From contig PAAY01000092.1 of NCBI GenBank assembly GCA_002698985.1, positions 1 through 32,564 of the forward strand: 32,564 bases of DNA. The letters are read 5' to 3'. The notes beneath the pieces are model-generated. The model was not told where the DNA came from. It was given only the letters and a program-made list of their open reading frames with translations, and made no database searches. This document shows, one piece after another, positions 8,081-16,844 of the stretch (positions within the stretch are counted from its first letter, which is position 1; each line of letters opens with the position of its first letter). The DNA comes from Saprospirales bacterium (GTDB lineage: Bacteria; Bacteroidota; Bacteroidia; Chitinophagales; Saprospiraceae). Both the position numbers and the translations under genes were made by a program.

Positions 8081-9160
8081 TTAATTCTTGCCCTCAACCC
8101 TTTTCAGCCATTTGTCACAATGGTTGAGTATTTCCTGCTTCAGCAAGCGCTCATTTTCTATCGTCTCAAAAAAACTTTCCAGGTAGCTTGTGCAGTGGCG
8201 CTTTGAGTCTTTGTCAAAATAGGGAAACTCCCTTGCCATTGTCAGCATGGCTTCCTTTTTCGAAAGGTAATAGCTAACCGTTTCCCGGGTTTGCGACGGC
8301 CGTCTGCAATAGCCCTGGTAATAGCGTTCCGTAACCTCTTCCATCGGCAATTTTTCGTTGACAACGGCATAAGGAGCATTCACAAAACCCGAATAATCAA
8401 AGTCGTAAGGGATGGGGATGATCTTTACCTGATCGCCATTCTGAACAGCCAGCAGCACGATGTTGTGGCCGTTGTAGAGGTACCAGTCGGTATTCCCGAT
8501 CATGAACTGAAAAAAGGCGAAGCGCTCGGTTTCGTCGGTGTTCAGCAAGCGGGTGCTCACCACCCTGTTCGACGCTATTTTACCCTTGTTTCTTGCCGCC
8601 ATTTCATCATCCGGCTCGATGAAAAAGGCAAAGCCGGCATCGGGCTCCCGTTTGCTTTTCGGGTCCACAAATTTCATCCTGAGCAACTGGGTCCGGTAGG
8701 AATAGTCCGAAAGCAGGTTGCTGAGTTTATAGGCCAGGTATTCCCGCAAGAGGTATTGCTGGTAGGTGTCCGAATTCCTGCAACCCAGCACCATCTTGAT
8801 GGAGTTGGGCTCTTCAGCCAGGTTTCGCTTGCGCAACTCCTTTTTGGAGAATTTCACTTTCAGCGGTGGCACGTTGCATACCTTCAAACGGGCATTGCCC
8901 CGGGTGCGCACCTCAACTTTCATGGTGTCAACTTCGCCTTTCTCGTTTTTAAAAATGAAAATTCCGTCGATGTACTTCCGGTCGTATTTCTTGCGGAACA
9001 GCCGTTTGAAATCGGTGACAATGGTGGCTTCCAGCTCTCCGGAATCCCGCTGCAGGTACTGAAAGACCGTTTTCACCGTATCCTGCTGTTGTGCATTCAG
9101 AAGAAGGGGTGCCGAGAGCAGACACAACAACAAAGCAATGAGGTACCGTGAGCCTTTCAT
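8081..9160 (-). CDS. Secreted protein with CotH-kinase-like features
   Basis: The 359-aa product begins with a clear signal peptide (MKGSRYLIALLLCLL, ending near NAQQQ). The frame is open further upstream to 9325, but the ATG at 9158-9160 is the only start that exposes it. The mature part has motifs reminiscent of CotH-type kinase-fold proteins: RTRGNARLKVCNVPPLKVKF, LLREYLAYKL, MIGNTDWYLYNGHN and IPYDFDYSGFVN, where the DW...HN and DFD pairs could be catalytic and metal-binding residues. I assign CotH only tentatively. Function and substrate are unknown. It is convergent with the TPM operon and divergent from the flavin reductase-like gene. Confidence 0.8.
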   Translation of the reverse strand: MKGSRYLIALLLCLLSAPLLLNAQQQDTVKTVFQYLQRDSGELEATIVTDFKRLFRKKYDRKYIDGIFIFKNEKGEVDTMKVEVRTRGNARLKVCNVPPLKVKFSKKELRKRNLAEEPNSIKMVLGCRNSDTYQQYLLREYLAYKLSNLLSDYSYRTQLLRMKFVDPKSKREPDAGFAFFIEPDDEMAARNKGKIASNRVVSTRLLNTDETERFAFFQFMIGNTDWYLYNGHNIVLLAVQNGDQVKIIPIPYDFDYSGFVNAPYAVVNEKLPMEEVTERYYQGYCRRPSQTRETVSYYLSKKEAMLTMAREFPYFDKDSKRHCTSYLESFFETIENERLLKQEILNHCDKWLKRVEGKN

Positions 9161-9188
9161 ATTGGAAGCTGGTTGGTGATACTTAAAA

Positions 9189-9269
9189 CGAAGTAGTTTG
9201 GGTGGCTTTTCCGCCCAAACTCCCAACCCCTGCTGAAGTTTTAGGCTGGGATTTCCCCAAACTACTTCG
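9189..9269. repeat. 81-bp element with 14-bp inverted ends and internal hairpin
   Basis: CGAAGTAGTTTGGG at 9189-9202 is the exact reverse complement of 9256-9269. Inside the left arm a second hairpin forms (GTTTGGGTGG with CCGCCCAAAC, one G-U pair, around CTTTT). The element lies in the divergent gap between the CotH-like gene and the flavin reductase-like gene. It may be a small repeat element or a regulatory structure. Confidence 0.6.
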
Positions 9270-9446
9270 ACTTGGGTATAGGATTGGGCTAAGGTAATCA
9301 ATGAAACCCGACCCAGGACTGACAAAACACAGAACCTCGGCTACCGAAAGTCCATGGTATTTTCGCATTGTGATCAGAGAGACAGTCTAAAGCCACCTCC
9401 GCTTTGTAATTTCGCAGCCCTTTTCACAAGCTTAAACCACATTGTT

Positions 9447-10349
9447 ATGGAAATGCGCATCGTTGAACCGGGTTCTGTTCCACGTTTTGACTTTCACCAG
9501 TTCATCGTTGGTTCCATTGCCCCGCGTCCCATTGCCTTTGTAAGCACTGTGGATTCAGAGGGCAACCCCAACCTTGCCCCCTACAGCTTTTTCAACGCTT
9601 TCAGTTCCAATCCGCCCATTCTGGTTTTCAGCTCCAACCGGCGGATTGTGGACAACACCACCAAAGACACCCTCAGCAATGTCATGGAGACCAAAGAGGT
9701 GGTCATCAATGCGGTGAACTACCGCATCGTACACCAGATGGCGGTGGCCAGCGTACAGTTTCCGAAAGGCGTGGATGAGTTCAAGAAATCGGGCCTGACG
9801 CCCATCCCCTCCGACCTGGTAAAGCCTTTCCGGGTGAAGGAATCGCCCATACAGATCGAGTGCAAAGTCAAAGACATCATCACCCTCGGCACGGAAGGCG
9901 GTGCGGGTCACCTGGTCATTTGCGAAGTGCTGCGCATGCACATTGCCGAAGAGATCATCGATGAAAGGGGAAGAATAGACCCTCACAAAGCCGATCTGAT
10001 GGGTCGCCTCGGAAGATCCTATTATGTTCGTGCCAGCGGCGATGCCATTTACACCATTCCGCAGGCTGTTGAGAAACTGGTCATCGGCTTTGACAATTTG
10101 CCGGAAGGCATACGCAACAGCGAGGTTTTCACAGGCAACAACCTGGGTCAGTTGGCAGGGATTCAGGCTGTTCCTCAAAAGGAAGAAGTGTTGGCCCTGA
10201 AACACGGCGACGACGCAAAAATTGCCGAAGCACTGAGCGCTGCCAAACCCAAAGAGGCCTTACATCGCTACGCAAAAGAACTGCTCGACACAGACCCTAC
10301 AAAGAGGGACTACGCCGCCAGCGTTGCCTGGCTGGCTGAATACCTGTAA
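9447..10349 (+). CDS. Flavin reductase-like (FMN-binding split barrel) protein
   Basis: The 300-aa product contains a flavin reductase-like domain. Its N-terminal third reads GSIAPRPIAFVSTVDSEGN, then NLAPYSFFNAFSSNPP, the signature of the DIM6/NTAB split-barrel group that binds FMN. Conserved regions continue to MGRLGRSYYVR. The last roughly 80 residues are a lineage-specific extension. The frame is open upstream to 9354, but the ATG at 9447 gives the natural N-terminus just before the domain. The exact substrate is unknown; related proteins supply reduced flavin or act on aromatic compounds, and hmgA and kmo occur elsewhere in this window. The M16-like gene follows 13 bases downstream. Confidence 0.88.
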   Translation: MEMRIVEPGSVPRFDFHQFIVGSIAPRPIAFVSTVDSEGNPNLAPYSFFNAFSSNPPILVFSSNRRIVDNTTKDTLSNVMETKEVVINAVNYRIVHQMAVASVQFPKGVDEFKKSGLTPIPSDLVKPFRVKESPIQIECKVKDIITLGTEGGAGHLVICEVLRMHIAEEIIDERGRIDPHKADLMGRLGRSYYVRASGDAIYTIPQAVEKLVIGFDNLPEGIRNSEVFTGNNLGQLAGIQAVPQKEEVLALKHGDDAKIAEALSAAKPKEALHRYAKELLDTDPTKRDYAASVAWLAEYL

Positions 10350-10362
10350 AAAAACATTGTCC

Positions 10363-11622
10363 ATGCGACCACCCGCTCCACCGATTCACAAAGTTGAAGA
10401 GCTCAAACTGAGGCATCCGCAGTTGTACCATTTGTCCAACGGGATTCCGGTTTATGACATCAACATGGGCAGCCTGCCGGTGGTCAAAATCGAGATCGTA
10501 TTCTTTGCCGGAAGGCCTTTTGAGAAAAAACAACTGGCCGCCAGAACCACCGCCTCCCTGTTGCGTGAGGGCTCCGCAAACTACTCCTCTGCTGAAATTG
10601 CCAACGCCTTTGACTTTTACGGAGGCTCGCTTTCCATTCCGGTCAGCATGGACACCTCCAATGTTCTCATCTACAGCCTCACCCGGCACCTGGACAAGCT
10701 GCTGCCCATCGTGGCCGATGTTCTCACCCGCCCTTCCTTTCCCCAAAAGGAACTGGACCTGTACGTGGCCCGGGCCAAAAAACGGCTGCAACTGGACCTC
10801 TCCAAAAACGATGTGATTGCCTACCGCACCATTACCGAAAAGATTTTCGGAGAAGACCACCCATACGGCTACAACAGCCTGCCCGAAACCTACGAAGCAC
10901 TCAGCCGGGAGGACCTCATCAGCCATTTCGAAGAAAATTACACCGCCGGCAATTGCATGGTTTTCGTCAGTGGCGACACCGGCGAATTGCTGCGCAACAA
11001 ACTCGAACAATACCTCGGCCGCATTCCAAGAGGCCCCCAGTCCGAGGCCTTTCTTCCTTCGGTAAATGCCGTTCCGGAAAAATTCAAAATCGAGCGCCCC
11101 GGCACCGTTCAGTCGGCCATCAGAATTGGCAGGCAGCTTTTCAACAGAAAGCACCCCGACTACAACGGCATGTACGTTCTGAACACCATTCTTGGCGGCT
11201 ACTTCGGATCCCGGCTGATGGAAAACATACGGGAAGACAAAGGCTACACCTACAACATCTACTCCACGCACGATGCCTTTTTTTACGACGGCTATTTCTA
11301 TGTCGGAACGGATGTCGGAAAGGAATTTCTGGAACCGACCATCAAAGAGATCCATTTCGAAATGGAAAGGCTTCAATCAGAACTGGTCGGGGCCGGTGAA
11401 CTGGAGATGGTACGCAACTACCTGCTCGGAAATTTGCTGACGAATCTGGACGGCCCCTTCAACGTGGCAGAGGTGGTAAAAACTTTCATCCTGGAAGGCA
11501 TGTCGCTGGATGATTTCGACAAATTGATTCAGACGATCAGCAGCATCGGAGCCGAAGAAATCAGAACGCTGGCAGAAAAATACCTCTCGCCGAAAGATAT
11601 GATCGAAGTGGTTGTAGGTTAA
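10363..11622 (+). CDS. M16-family (pitrilysin-like) protein lacking the zinc motif
   Basis: This 419-aa protein has the M16 fold: an N-terminal domain beginning LSNGIPVYDINMGSLPVVKIEIVFFAGRP, and a second half with SAIRIG and SRLMENIREDKGYTYNI, the latter matching the conserved R and Y element of M16 C-domains. The HxxEH zinc motif expected around residues 62-66 is replaced by TTASL, so it is probably catalytically inactive. Such proteins usually pair with an active M16 subunit, as in mitochondrial processing peptidase or bacterial two-subunit peptidases, but no active partner is encoded nearby. The ATG at 10363 follows the upstream gene by 13 bases. Confidence 0.9.
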   Translation: MRPPAPPIHKVEELKLRHPQLYHLSNGIPVYDINMGSLPVVKIEIVFFAGRPFEKKQLAARTTASLLREGSANYSSAEIANAFDFYGGSLSIPVSMDTSNVLIYSLTRHLDKLLPIVADVLTRPSFPQKELDLYVARAKKRLQLDLSKNDVIAYRTITEKIFGEDHPYGYNSLPETYEALSREDLISHFEENYTAGNCMVFVSGDTGELLRNKLEQYLGRIPRGPQSEAFLPSVNAVPEKFKIERPGTVQSAIRIGRQLFNRKHPDYNGMYVLNTILGGYFGSRLMENIREDKGYTYNIYSTHDAFFYDGYFYVGTDVGKEFLEPTIKEIHFEMERLQSELVGAGELEMVRNYLLGNLLTNLDGPFNVAEVVKTFILEGMSLDDFDKLIQTISSIGAEEIRTLAEKYLSPKDMIEVVVG

Positions 11623-11677
11623 GCTTCTGACCTTCAATTTTTTAAGCATCGGAATATCACTCCACTCAACCATGGGG

Positions 11678-11704
11678 CCGGCTTTGCAGGCTCGTTGCAG
11701 CCGG
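11678..11704. other. GC-rich hairpin upstream of the mreB promoter
   Basis: CCGGCT (11678-11683) pairs with AGCCGG (11699-11704), with an inner GCA/TGC pairing. An A-run, not a T-run, follows on the + strand, so it is not a normal terminator for the M16-like gene. It sits just before the candidate mreB promoter. Confidence 0.4.
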
Positions 11705-11721
11705 GCAAAAAAAAGGATGCA

Positions 11722-11750
11722 TTTAATACTCGAATTCTTGTTTACTTTTG
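11722..11750 (+). promoter_or_regulatory. Candidate promoter of the mre operon
   Basis: TACTTTTG at 11743-11750 is a perfect TAnnTTTG -7 element. A weak -33 element (TTTA, 11722-11725) lies 17 bases upstream. Transcription would start near 11755, leaving a leader of about 165 bases before mreB. Confidence 0.6.
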
Positions 11751-11798
11751 TGCCTTCGCCAAATAAGATTTTCTAATAAGAAATTCTTTGATAACCAA

Positions 11799-11867
11799 CA
11801 CCTGAACGCTGAGACTCCCCATTGCAGGTGCAAGAACGGGAGCAAGGTATTCCCCCGTGACCAATGG
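11799..11867 (+). promoter_or_regulatory. Possible structured leader of mreB
   Basis: Three complementary pairs lie in the long leader: CACCTG/CAGGTG (11799-11804 and 11825-11830), ACGGG/CCCGT (11836-11840 and 11854-11858) and CCATTG/CAATGG (11819-11824 and 11862-11867). The third pair links the loop of the first hairpin to sequence outside it, as in an H-type pseudoknot. The individual helices are short, so this may be chance. Confidence 0.3.
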
Positions 11868-11921
11868 AACGAGTTGAGCCTTTTCACTCCAGAAACAACA
11901 TTAACCTGAGGAAGTAATTTC

Positions 11922-12953
11922 ATGAAGTTTTTCAACCTGTTTACCCAAGAACTAGCCATAGACCTCGGCACCGCCAACACCCTCATCATGAGTGAAGGTA
12001 AAGTGGTGGTGGACGAGCCCTCCATAGTAGCCATTGACCGCCGCAACGGCGAAGTGATATCCGTCGGCATGCGTGCCATGCAAATGCACGAAAAAACCCA
12101 CGAATACATCAAGACCATCCGGCCACTGAAAGACGGTGTGATCGCCGATTTCCAGGCCGCTGAAAAAATGATCGAGGGTTTCATCAACATGATTGGCAGC
12201 CGCCGCAAGTTTTTCTCCCATCTCAAAATGGTCATTTGCATTCCCTCCGGAATTACCGAAGTGGAAAAGCGGGCCGTGTTCGACTCTGCCGACCATGTGG
12301 ATTCCAAAGAAACCTACCTGATCCACGAACCCATGGCCGCCGCACTCGGTATCGGACTGGAAGTGGAAGAACCTGTGGGTAACATCATCATTGACATTGG
12401 AGGCGGCACCACGGAAATTGCCGTCATCGCCCTTTCCGGAATTGTTTGCGACCAATCCATCCGTACAGCCGGTGACGAGTTCACCGCTGATATCGTTGAC
12501 TACATGAAGCGCGCCCACAACATCCTCATCGGTGAGCGTACTGCCGAACAAATAAAAATTCATGTGGGTTCTGCCCTGCACGAGCTTGAATCACCACCAC
12601 CGGACTATGATGTGAAAGGCCGGGACATGATGACCGGTATTCCAAAGCAAGTGACCATCTCCTACCATGAAGTGGCCCAGGCCATAGACAAATCCATTGG
12701 TAAAGTGGAGGAAGCCTTGATGAAGGCCCTCGAAACTACACCGCCCGAACTTGCAGCCGATATTTACAAAACGGGGATTTATCTGACAGGAGGAGGTGCG
12801 TTGCTTCGGGGCCTTGACAAACGGCTCAGCCAGAAAACGAAACTGCCGGTGCACATAGCCGAGGACCCCTTGAGGTCGGTTATCCGGGGTACCGGCATTG
12901 CACTGAAAAACACCCATCGTTTCAGCTTTTTGATTGACCGCAAAAGCGTCTGA
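11922..12953 (+). CDS. mreB: Rod shape-determining protein MreB
   Basis: The 343-aa bacterial actin homologue polymerises under the inner membrane and positions the lateral wall-synthesis machinery. Actin-fold motifs are in place: LAIDLGTANTLI (phosphate 1), EPMAAALGIGL, NIIIDIGGGTTEIAVIAL (phosphate 2) and LTGGGALLRGLD (adenosine motif). The N-terminal MKFFNLFTQ is a short amphipathic membrane-binding segment typical of MreB. A GAGGAAG stretch lies shortly before the ATG. It heads the run mreB-mreC-mreD-mrdA-folA-RapZ fusion, with a candidate promoter at 11722-11750. Confidence 0.98.
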   Translation: MKFFNLFTQELAIDLGTANTLIMSEGKVVVDEPSIVAIDRRNGEVISVGMRAMQMHEKTHEYIKTIRPLKDGVIADFQAAEKMIEGFINMIGSRRKFFSHLKMVICIPSGITEVEKRAVFDSADHVDSKETYLIHEPMAAALGIGLEVEEPVGNIIIDIGGGTTEIAVIALSGIVCDQSIRTAGDEFTADIVDYMKRAHNILIGERTAEQIKIHVGSALHELESPPPDYDVKGRDMMTGIPKQVTISYHEVAQAIDKSIGKVEEALMKALETTPPELAADIYKTGIYLTGGGALLRGLDKRLSQKTKLPVHIAEDPLRSVIRGTGIALKNTHRFSFLIDRKSV

Positions 12954-12997
12954 TCCGGCTTTAGCAACCAGCAACGAACCACAATTAGCAGTGGCCA

Positions 12998-13834
12998 ATG
13001 TTTAGAATATTTGAGCTATTCCTGAGGTTGAGCGGGTTCTTTGTGTTCCTGTTGCTGGAAATAATATGCTTTATTTTAATCGTCAAATACAACCACCAAC
13101 AGCAGGTTATTTACGAAAACAGCACCAACCTTTTCAGTGCCTATCTGCAAAAAAAATCAAAGTCTTTTGCTGATTACATGCACCTGACAGAGGTCAACGA
13201 CAGCCTCTCAAAGGAAAATGCTTTTTTGCTCAGTGAGCTGGCCAATATGCCAAAAGGCGCCGGAGGGGGTATTGACAGCAGCCGCCTTAACCAACTGGAC
13301 ACTACCTTTCAGGTAATTCCTGCCAGGGTCATTTCAAACTCCGTCAACCGTTATCACAATTTCATAGTGCTTGACAAAGGCAGCCGGCACGGCGTCGTAC
13401 CACACACAGGGGTTGTCACAGCCAATGGGGTCGTGGGCATCGTCAGGCGTGTGGCCCCATCATCATCCGTGGCCATGTCGGTCTTGCATCTGCAAACCAG
13501 GATCAGCGCCCGTGTGAGGAACAAAGGATATTTTGGATGGATCAATTGGACCGGTAAAAACACTCGCTCCTTTAAATTGAATGATGTGCCCAAGGATGCA
13601 CTTGTTGCACTTGGTGACACCATAGAAACCAGCGGATATTCTGCCATATTTCCGGAAGGAATCATGCTCGGAACCATTGAAAAGATCGGGCTGGAACCTG
13701 GCAGCAATTATTATTCGCTCGATGTGAAATACAGCACCGACCTCAGCAGGCTCTCATGGGCATACATCGTGAAAGACCTGCGGCAAAGAGAGAAACTGGA
13801 ATTACTCGATCAGGTAATCAGTGATGATGAATAA
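12998..13834 (+). CDS. mreC: Rod shape-determining protein MreC
   Basis: The 278-aa MreC protein has an N-terminal membrane segment (about residues 13-31), a helical segment likely to form a coiled coil (about 40-80) and a periplasmic beta domain with VVPHTGVVTANGVVGIVRRV and an SVLHLQTRISARV stretch. It links MreB in the cytoplasm to PBP2 in the periplasm. It begins 44 bases after mreB and its end overlaps the start of mreD. Confidence 0.95.
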   Translation: MFRIFELFLRLSGFFVFLLLEIICFILIVKYNHQQQVIYENSTNLFSAYLQKKSKSFADYMHLTEVNDSLSKENAFLLSELANMPKGAGGGIDSSRLNQLDTTFQVIPARVISNSVNRYHNFIVLDKGSRHGVVPHTGVVTANGVVGIVRRVAPSSSVAMSVLHLQTRISARVRNKGYFGWINWTGKNTRSFKLNDVPKDALVALGDTIETSGYSAIFPEGIMLGTIEKIGLEPGSNYYSLDVKYSTDLSRLSWAYIVKDLRQREKLELLDQVISDDE

Positions 13835-14348
13835 CATTGTTCTCGCCAATATCTTCCGTTTTTTGGGACTGATCCTGCTTCAGGGCTTGGTCTTCAAAAA
13901 CGTCGGGGAAGGGTGGAAAGAATTTCCATACCTGTTCGTCATCATTTACCCGCTGGCCATCATGCTGCTGCCATTGCGCACACCCAGGGTTTTGACCATC
14001 GTGCTGGGTTTCGTGGCCGGCCTTATGGTGGATGGTTTTTATACATCGCCGGGCATCCATGCCAGCGCTGCCGTGTTTATGGCTTTTTGCCGCCCTTTTG
14101 TTCTAAAAGCGCTGGAGCCCCGTAATGGTTACAACGTAAATTACAGCCCAACCGCCGCACGTTGGGGCATCCGCTGGTTTTTGCAGTATGCGGCCATCAT
14201 GCTTACCCTATACCTGCTTTTTTATTTTTCTGTCGAGGCTTTCACATTCGTCTATCTGGGTAGCATTTTGCTGAAAACAGTGGTAAGCCTGATCACCTCC
14301 ATGATTTTTATCGTAATTTATCAGGTCATTTTCAATCCGGTTGACTGA
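13824..14348 (+). CDS. mreD: Rod shape-determining protein MreD
   Basis: This small hydrophobic protein of about 174 aa has several membrane segments, as expected of MreD, for example around LANIFRFLGLILLQGLVF and LAIMLLPLRTPRVLTIVLGF. The start is one of two adjacent ATG codons (13824 or 13827). Both lie inside the end of mreC, giving an overlap of about 10 bases and probable translational coupling. MreD sequences are poorly conserved, so the call rests mainly on position between mreC and mrdA plus topology. Confidence 0.9.
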   Translation: MMNNIVLANIFRFLGLILLQGLVFKNVGEGWKEFPYLFVIIYPLAIMLLPLRTPRVLTIVLGFVAGLMVDGFYTSPGIHASAAVFMAFCRPFVLKALEPRNGYNVNYSPTAARWGIRWFLQYAAIMLTLYLLFYFSVEAFTFVYLGSILLKTVVSLITSMIFIVIYQVIFNPVD

Positions 14349-14387
14349 TTTTGCCCTTCCTTCGTAAAATAGGATTTTAGCATAGCA

Positions 14388-16322
14388 ATGAACCAACAAC
14401 TGCAAAACAGGCATTTCAACATCTTGCTGCTATTCGGGATAGCAGGGCTGATCTTGTTGTTGAGAGCCATGCAGCTGCAAATCATTGATGACACATTTAA
14501 AATAAAGGCCGATGCAGTGGCCATGAGCAAATACACCATTTATCCGGCCCGGGGCCTCATTTACGACAGAAATGGTAAGCTGCTCACCAACAACACGCCT
14601 GTTTACGACCTGATGGTGATCTACAATCAGGTGAGCCCCAAGATGGATACGGCTAAATTTTGCCGCCTTTTGGGCATTGACAAAGAGGATTTCAAAAGGC
14701 GGCTAAACAAGGATTTCAAAAGGGATATCAGGTACAGTAAGATCAAGCCCTTTGTATTTATGAGCAAAATACCACCGGTGGTATTTACCCGGTTTCAGGA
14801 AAGCCTGTACGAATTTCCCGGCTTTTTTGCCCAGATAAGAAATATCCGGACATATCCTGTAAAAAATGCTGCTCACGTTCTCGGTTACATTACCGAAGTT
14901 GATGACGAAGACATAAAAAATTCCAAAGGCGTTTACAGCCTTGGCGACTACATAGGTGCCAGCGGTCTCGAGGCCGTTTACGAAGAAGAATTGAGGGGCA
15001 TCAAAGGCACCCGTTACGTTTTGAAAGACAATCTTGGCCGGGATATCGGCTCCTTTCAGGAAGGAAGGTTTGACACTTTGCCACAATCGGGAATGGACCT
15101 TGTCAGCTCACTGGACATCGAGCTCCAGGCCTATGCTGAAGAACTCATGCAAAACAAGAAGGGAGCCGTGGTGGCCATTGAACCAAGTACCGGAGAAATA
15201 CTCACTTTTCTAAGCTCACCAACCTATGACCCCAACCTAATGGTCATCAACAATGAAAGGGGTAAACATTTCAATCAGTTGCAGACGGACTCGCTGAAAC
15301 CACTATTTAACCGGGCGGTCATGGCGCAATATCCGCCGGGCTCTATATTCAAAACAGCAGTGGGTATGATCGGAATGCAAATGGGAGTCATTCAGCCTGG
15401 CACCGGATTTCCATGCCCGGGATATTATGCCAATAGTAGCTCTGACGTCCGAAAGTGCCGCTCGCACCCATATCCCTCGAGGGTTGCCATTGGCCTGCAA
15501 TGGTCCTGCAACAGCTATTTTTTCCGGACCTTCAAAATGATTGTTGACAAATATGGTTATACCGAACCTGAAGCCGGTCTGGACACCATGGTCAATTACC
15601 TGCATAAATTTGGACTGGGTCACCCACTGGGGATTGACTTCCCCGGTGAAAAGAGCGGAAACACTCCTGATTCAAAATATTACGATAAAATTTACCCCAA
15701 AGAGAGAGGGGCCTGGAGATCACCGACCATTATTTCTCTGGGTATCGGGCAGGGAGAAATCGAACTGACCACCGTACAAATGGCCAACCTCGCTGCTCAA
15801 ATAGCAAACAGGGGATATTACTACATACCCCACTTTGCCCGGCAGTTTAAAAACGGGGAGACCACCATCCCCCCCGATGAAAAATATACCACGAAGATTG
15901 ACAATGGCATCGACAAGGCGTACGTGGATGAAGTAGCCAAAGGAATGGAACTCGTCGTTGCCGAAGGAACAGCCCGGTCTTCACAAATACCGGGTGTGGC
16001 AATGGCCGGCAAAACCGGTACGGTTCAGAATCCGCACGGGGAAGACCACTCCACATTCATCGCCTTTGCGCCAGCGGATAACCCGAAAATCGCCATTGCC
16101 GTCTATGTTGAGAACGCCGGTGGCGGAGGTCGCTACGCCGCTCCAATTGCCAGCCTCATCATCGAAAAATACCTGAAAGGAGAAATCGATGACTCCCGCA
16201 AATGGAGGGAGCAGCAAATACTAGATGCCAATTTGCTCGATACGAGGCCCAGAAGGGTTACTGTGAGCAGGCCGGCAATTCCGGCACCTGAAACCACGAC
16301 TGCCGAACCTGTTGAGAACTAA
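14388..16322 (+). CDS. mrdA: Penicillin-binding protein 2, elongation-specific transpeptidase
   Basis: The 644-aa protein is a class B PBP that cross-links peptidoglycan during cell elongation. An N-terminal membrane segment (about residues 10-27) is followed by PARGLIYDRNG (53-63), the start of the dimerisation domain. The transpeptidase motifs are intact: SIFK (319-322, nucleophile S319), SCN (373-375) and KTG (542-544). A Pro/Thr-rich tail follows. It lies 39 bases after mreD and 9 bases before folA. In many bacteria rodA follows mrdA; here it does not. Confidence 0.97.
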   Translation: MNQQLQNRHFNILLLFGIAGLILLLRAMQLQIIDDTFKIKADAVAMSKYTIYPARGLIYDRNGKLLTNNTPVYDLMVIYNQVSPKMDTAKFCRLLGIDKEDFKRRLNKDFKRDIRYSKIKPFVFMSKIPPVVFTRFQESLYEFPGFFAQIRNIRTYPVKNAAHVLGYITEVDDEDIKNSKGVYSLGDYIGASGLEAVYEEELRGIKGTRYVLKDNLGRDIGSFQEGRFDTLPQSGMDLVSSLDIELQAYAEELMQNKKGAVVAIEPSTGEILTFLSSPTYDPNLMVINNERGKHFNQLQTDSLKPLFNRAVMAQYPPGSIFKTAVGMIGMQMGVIQPGTGFPCPGYYANSSSDVRKCRSHPYPSRVAIGLQWSCNSYFFRTFKMIVDKYGYTEPEAGLDTMVNYLHKFGLGHPLGIDFPGEKSGNTPDSKYYDKIYPKERGAWRSPTIISLGIGQGEIELTTVQMANLAAQIANRGYYYIPHFARQFKNGETTIPPDEKYTTKIDNGIDKAYVDEVAKGMELVVAEGTARSSQIPGVAMAGKTGTVQNPHGEDHSTFIAFAPADNPKIAIAVYVENAGGGGRYAAPIASLIIEKYLKGEIDDSRKWREQQILDANLLDTRPRRVTVSRPAIPAPETTTAEPVEN

Positions 16323-16331
16323 GCAAAATCC

Positions 16332-16844
16332 ATGATTATTTCTGCCATCGTTGCCAGGTCAAAGAACAACGTGATCGGATTGGGAAACCAGATTCCGTGG
16401 TACTTACCGGCTGACCTCAAATATTTCAAAAAAACCACCCTCGACCACCACGTCATCATGGGCAGGAAAACATTTGAGTCCATTGGAAGGCCGCTTCCCA
16501 AACGGACCAATATCGTTGTAACCCGAGATATTTATTTCGTGGCAAGTGGATGCGTCGTAGCCCATTCAGTGGAAGAAGCGCTGGAGCTCGCCAAACGCAA
16601 TGCCGAAGACGAGGCTTTCATCATCGGTGGTTCGGAAATTTACAACCTTAGCCTTCCCTACATTGACAGACTTTACCTGACGGAAGTGCTGGCAGAATTT
16701 GAAGGCGATAAATTTTTTCCGGCAATAGACCTTGAAAACTGGAAGGAGATCAAAAGTGAGCCTTTCAAGGCCGATGAAAAAAACGAGTACGATTACGTCT
16801 TCAAAGTCCTCGAAAAAGTAAACACAGAGCATGACCTCAGTTGA
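16332..16844 (+). CDS. folA: Dihydrofolate reductase
   Basis: The 170-aa protein reduces dihydrofolate to tetrahydrofolate with NADPH. Motifs: ISAIVARSKNNVIG at the N-terminus, IPWYLPADLKYFK with the active-site acidic residue (D28), VIMGRKTFESIGRPLP (NADPH site) and FIIGGSEIYNLSLP. It lies 9 bases after mrdA, and its last 14 bases overlap the next gene. This places folate metabolism in the wall operon. metF, another folate gene, lies just downstream on the opposite strand. Confidence 0.97.
   Translation: MIISAIVARSKNNVIGLGNQIPWYLPADLKYFKKTTLDHHVIMGRKTFESIGRPLPKRTNIVVTRDIYFVASGCVVAHSVEEALELAKRNAEDEAFIIGGSEIYNLSLPYIDRLYLTEVLAEFEGDKFFPAIDLENWKEIKSEPFKADEKNEYDYVFKVLEKVNTEHDLS

Noticed and set aside
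11678-11704. Terminator after the M16-like gene
   Set aside because: The hairpin is followed by an A-run on the + strand, so it lacks the T-run needed for + strand termination.
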